Shown here: positions 62,033-64,000 of the stretch, piece by piece
How positions within the stretch are numbered: position 1 is the stretch's first letter
How the letters are laid out: the number at the start of each line of letters is the position of its first letter
NCBI GenBank assembly: GCA_963756025.1
Contig: CAVWMF010000009.1
Location: forward strand, 1-64,000
Origin: Bog-473 sp963756025
GTDB lineage: Bacteria; Actinomycetota; Acidimicrobiia; Acidimicrobiales; RAAP-2
Reading direction: 5' to 3'
Length of the DNA stretch: 64,000 nucleotides
Translations under genes and position numbers: made by a program
The notes under the pieces: model-generated
Database searches by the model: none
Seen by the model: only the letters and a program-made list of their open reading frames with translations
Told to the model about the DNA's origin: nothing

Positions 62033-63379
62033 TCAGGCGTTCTTGGGCAGCTCCGAGAACGGCGTCACCCGGTCGTTGTTCGGCTCCTTGGGCAGCCCGA
62101 GCACACGCTCACCGATGATGTTGCGCTGCACCTGGTCGGTGCCGCCATAAATCGAGGGGGCCTGCGCAAACAGTGCCATCTCCGTGACGCCCCCGACGAA
62201 AGGATTCCCGATGATCCTGGCCAAGCCGGCCTTCTCGTCGCTCTCGTAGGCGTGCAGCATCCCGGCCGGCCCGGCAATCCTCAGCCCGAGATCACGGGTC
62301 AGCCTCACGATCTGGCTCATCGACAACTTCGCCACATTCGGCATACCGGGGATGTCGCCGCCCTTCTCTTTGACCGCTTTGACCCGTAATCCGTTGAACC
62401 GCCCCAGCTCGCCCAAGGTGTACAGGCGGACCAGATCCTGTCGCACGCCGGCATCCTTGTTGGCCCCGCTGAACTGGGCCATGCGGATGAGGAGGCTGGC
62501 CCCTCCCCGCATCACGCTCATGAGCCCAGCCTCTTCGCCGTCGCTCTTCTTGGCTGGACCGCTCCGCTTCGTCCCCTTCGCGACGAAATCGCCCACCCGC
62601 TTCCCGAGCGCGCCGGCCACGGTTCCGGGCTGCGCCGAATCGCCCCCGGCAGCGTTTCCACCGCCTGAACCCAATCCGGCCCGCTCGTTCATCAATGTCG
62701 TGTTCGCAGCCGCCCATCCGTTGTTGACACCGCCGATGAGCGCAGAGTCAGCGACCCGGGCGTCAGTGAGGAAGACCTCGTTGAAGAGCGCGTGACCGGT
62801 CATCTCCCTGAGCGGTCGTACGTCGACGCCGTCTTGGAGCATCTCGAACGCGAAATAGGAGATGCCGGCGTGCTTGGGCACGCTGGCATCCGTGCGGGCC
62901 AACAGCATCCCCAGATCCGCATACTGGCCGCCCGAGGTCCATACCTTCTGGCCGTTGACGATCCACTCGTCGCCGTCCCGGACCGCCCTCGTCTGCAGGC
63001 CGGCGAGGTCGGACCCAGCCTGCGGTTCGCTGAAGAGCTGGCACCAGTTCTTTTGACCCGTGACGATCTCACGGACGTACTTCTCGATCTGCTCTTGCGT
63101 GCCGTGCGTTGCGATCGTCGGAGCGGCGAGGAGGAGACCCAGCCCCGCCGGTGCCCCGAGTGCCCCGAATTCGGCAATCTCCTGGGCGACCAGCACCGCG
63201 TCGGCCCGGGCCATGCCCTTGCCGTACGCGTGTTCGGGGAGACCCGGTGCGGACCAACCCGCGAGACCGAGGAGCTCCCACCATTCGCCGACGGTCAGTT
63301 CCGGGTCCCAGTTCTTGGCGAGCCAGGCTCGCAGGTCGCTGAGGAGCTCGTCGCTTGATATTTCGATATCCGATGTCAC
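62033..63379 (-). CDS. Acyl-CoA dehydrogenase (FadE-like)
   Basis: A 448-residue flavoenzyme. CQLFSEPQAGSDLAGLQTRAVRDGDEWIVNGQKVWTSGGQYAD is the FAD and substrate-binding core. A 60-residue low-complexity stretch rich in Gly/Ala (SGGGNAAGGDSAQPG and neighbours) is inserted in the middle domain. The C-terminal YGGTDQVQRNIIGERVLGLP region carries the flavin contacts. Actinobacterial FadE proteins of this type act in lipid or steroid side-chain oxidation, sometimes as heteromers; no partner subunit is adjacent. The GTG start follows GGGAGGA. Confidence 0.88.
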   Translation of the reverse strand: MTSDIEISSDELLSDLRAWLAKNWDPELTVGEWWELLGLAGWSAPGLPEHAYGKGMARADAVLVAQEIAEFGALGAPAGLGLLLAAPTIATHGTQEQIEKYVREIVTGQKNWCQLFSEPQAGSDLAGLQTRAVRDGDEWIVNGQKVWTSGGQYADLGMLLARTDASVPKHAGISYFAFEMLQDGVDVRPLREMTGHALFNEVFLTDARVADSALIGGVNNGWAAANTTLMNERAGLGSGGGNAAGGDSAQPGTVAGALGKRVGDFVAKGTKRSGPAKKSDGEEAGLMSVMRGGASLLIRMAQFSGANKDAGVRQDLVRLYTLGELGRFNGLRVKAVKEKGGDIPGMPNVAKLSMSQIVRLTRDLGLRIAGPAGMLHAYESDEKAGLARIIGNPFVGGVTEMALFAQAPSIYGGTDQVQRNIIGERVLGLPKEPNNDRVTPFSELPKNA

Positions 63380-63477
63380 GTTCGGTCCTCCCAGATGATG
63401 CTGCGAAACTATCGGGTCGGGCGACTCGTCCGGGACAGTGACGGACCGCCGCGTGGATGAGAGTAGAGAATGGCCCG

Positions 63478-64000
63478 GTGACCTTCACCGTGGACGACAT
63501 CGAGCGACTGTTGGCGTCAGGTGCGACTCGGCCGGTCGAGGTGGGGGTGGGGGTCGCTGAGCGTCCGCCGCTGCCCTTTTCGCAGCTCGAACATGCCCTT
63601 CAGACAGCGTCCGTCTTGCGGGCGCAGGCGCCGGAGGATGAGGAGCTGGCCGTGGCCGGGTTGGTGCACGACGTCGGCCATCTGTTGACGGGAGTCGGCG
63701 ATGCCGAGCACGCGGACGCCGGCGCGGCTGCAGTCCGCGCCGCGCTCGGGGATCGGGTGGCCGGGCTGGTGGGACTGCACGTTGAGGCCAAAAGGTATCT
63801 CGTGGCGCGCCAGGGTACGTACGGAGGGACACTGGCCGCCGACAGCGTGGCCTCGCTCGCGGCGCAGGGAGGACCTATGCCACGGAACGAGCAGATTGCG
63901 TTCGAACGCCTGCGGTACGCGCAAGATTCGCTCTTGCTCCGCCGGGCCGACGAGAGCGGCAAGGTCGAAGGATTGGTCGTCCTCGGACTGCGTGATTGGG
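63478..64000 (+). CDS. PhnZ-like HD-domain diiron oxygenase (truncated by window edge)
   Basis: The open frame runs off the window with 174 residues visible. It is an HD-superfamily protein: FSQLEHALQTASVLRAQAP, then AGLVHDVGHLLTG (HD pair), later GLHVEAKRYLVARQGTYGGTLAADSV and SLAAQGGPM. The HVxAKRYL and LQGGPM-type blocks are those of the phosphonate-degrading mixed-valent diiron oxygenases PhnZ and TmpB and of related myo-inositol-oxygenase-like proteins. It may therefore oxidise a C-P or C-H bond, but no other phosphonate genes are in view. The GTG 63478 start has no strong ribosome site; a GAGAAT box lies 6 nt upstream. Confidence 0.72.
   Translation, partial: MTFTVDDIERLLASGATRPVEVGVGVAERPPLPFSQLEHALQTASVLRAQAPEDEELAVAGLVHDVGHLLTGVGDAEHADAGAAAVRAALGDRVAGLVGLHVEAKRYLVARQGTYGGTLAADSVASLAAQGGPMPRNEQIAFERLRYAQDSLLLRRADESGKVEGLVVLGLRDW

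Noticed and set aside
1..64000. Mobile elements, prophage, integrase next to tRNA-Lys, restriction or defence genes.
   Set aside because: No transposase, integrase, toxin-antitoxin or defence protein was recognised in any frame, and no att-like repeat of the tRNA end was seen.

Overview
The window is GC-rich bacterial chromosome, densely packed on both strands. I infer an actinobacterium, and with less certainty a deep-branching one such as an Acidimicrobiia relative. The best marker is a mycothiol-dependent formaldehyde dehydrogenase (49655-50743). Supporting signs are many leaderless genes with a TANNNT box 6-7 nt before the start codon, DUF1707 and PspC envelope proteins, DUF3817, and a heavy load of acyl-CoA enzymes. 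No IS, phage, CRISPR or rRNA was seen. One tRNA-Lys(CTT) lies at the left edge.

Layout. 1-2 kb: tRNA-Lys and a single-chain EtfB-EtfA flavoprotein. 2-9.3 kb: an acetate/monocarboxylate module. A LytS/LytTR two-component system sits in one overlapping operon with a small membrane protein and a sodium:solute symporter, divergent from a SatP-type acetate transporter and acetyl-CoA synthetase; the shared promoter region carries a LytTR-type direct repeat. 9.3-19.2 kb: acyl-CoA metabolism, including an acyl-CoA synthetase, an HMG-CoA-synthase-like/DUF35 fusion, thiolase, acyl-CoA dehydrogenase, aldehyde dehydrogenase and an SDR. 19.3-26 kb: a mixed set around small oxo-acids (RidA, PEP mutase/isocitrate lyase family, VOC, ThuA-like, RraA-like aldolase, Fur, D-2-hydroxyacid dehydrogenase, cupin, ureidoglycolate lyase-like, TesB). 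26-35 kb: an SDR, a TetR repressor divergent from a single-chain CoA-transferase with a perfect palindrome between them, then a branched-chain amino-acid type ABC importer whose two permeases are fused. 34.8-41.4 kb: small membrane proteins, a MarR regulator, a giant double ABC exporter and a secreted protein. 41.5-49.6 kb: a MarR-MFS-dienelactone hydrolase operon, a CsoR regulator with a permease-YHS protein, an amidohydrolase, a gamma-glutamyltransferase and a small acidic protein. 49.6-53.5 kb: DUF35, thiolase, MscR and an aldo/keto reductase. 53.5-59.1 kb: an MMPL transporter and a PspC/DUF1707 envelope-stress locus with its own kinase and regulator. 59.1-64 kb: a CysQ-like phosphatase, cold-shock protein, YjbR-like protein, SDR, acyl-CoA dehydrogenase and the start of a PhnZ-like HD oxygenase.

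The strongest global oddity is that ten otherwise intact genes each carry one single-base frameshift. Nine are repaired by removing one base and one by adding one base, and every repair gives a normal family length. That pattern looks like residual indel errors in the assembly rather than gene decay, so these genes are annotated as full-length CDSs with the shift position given.
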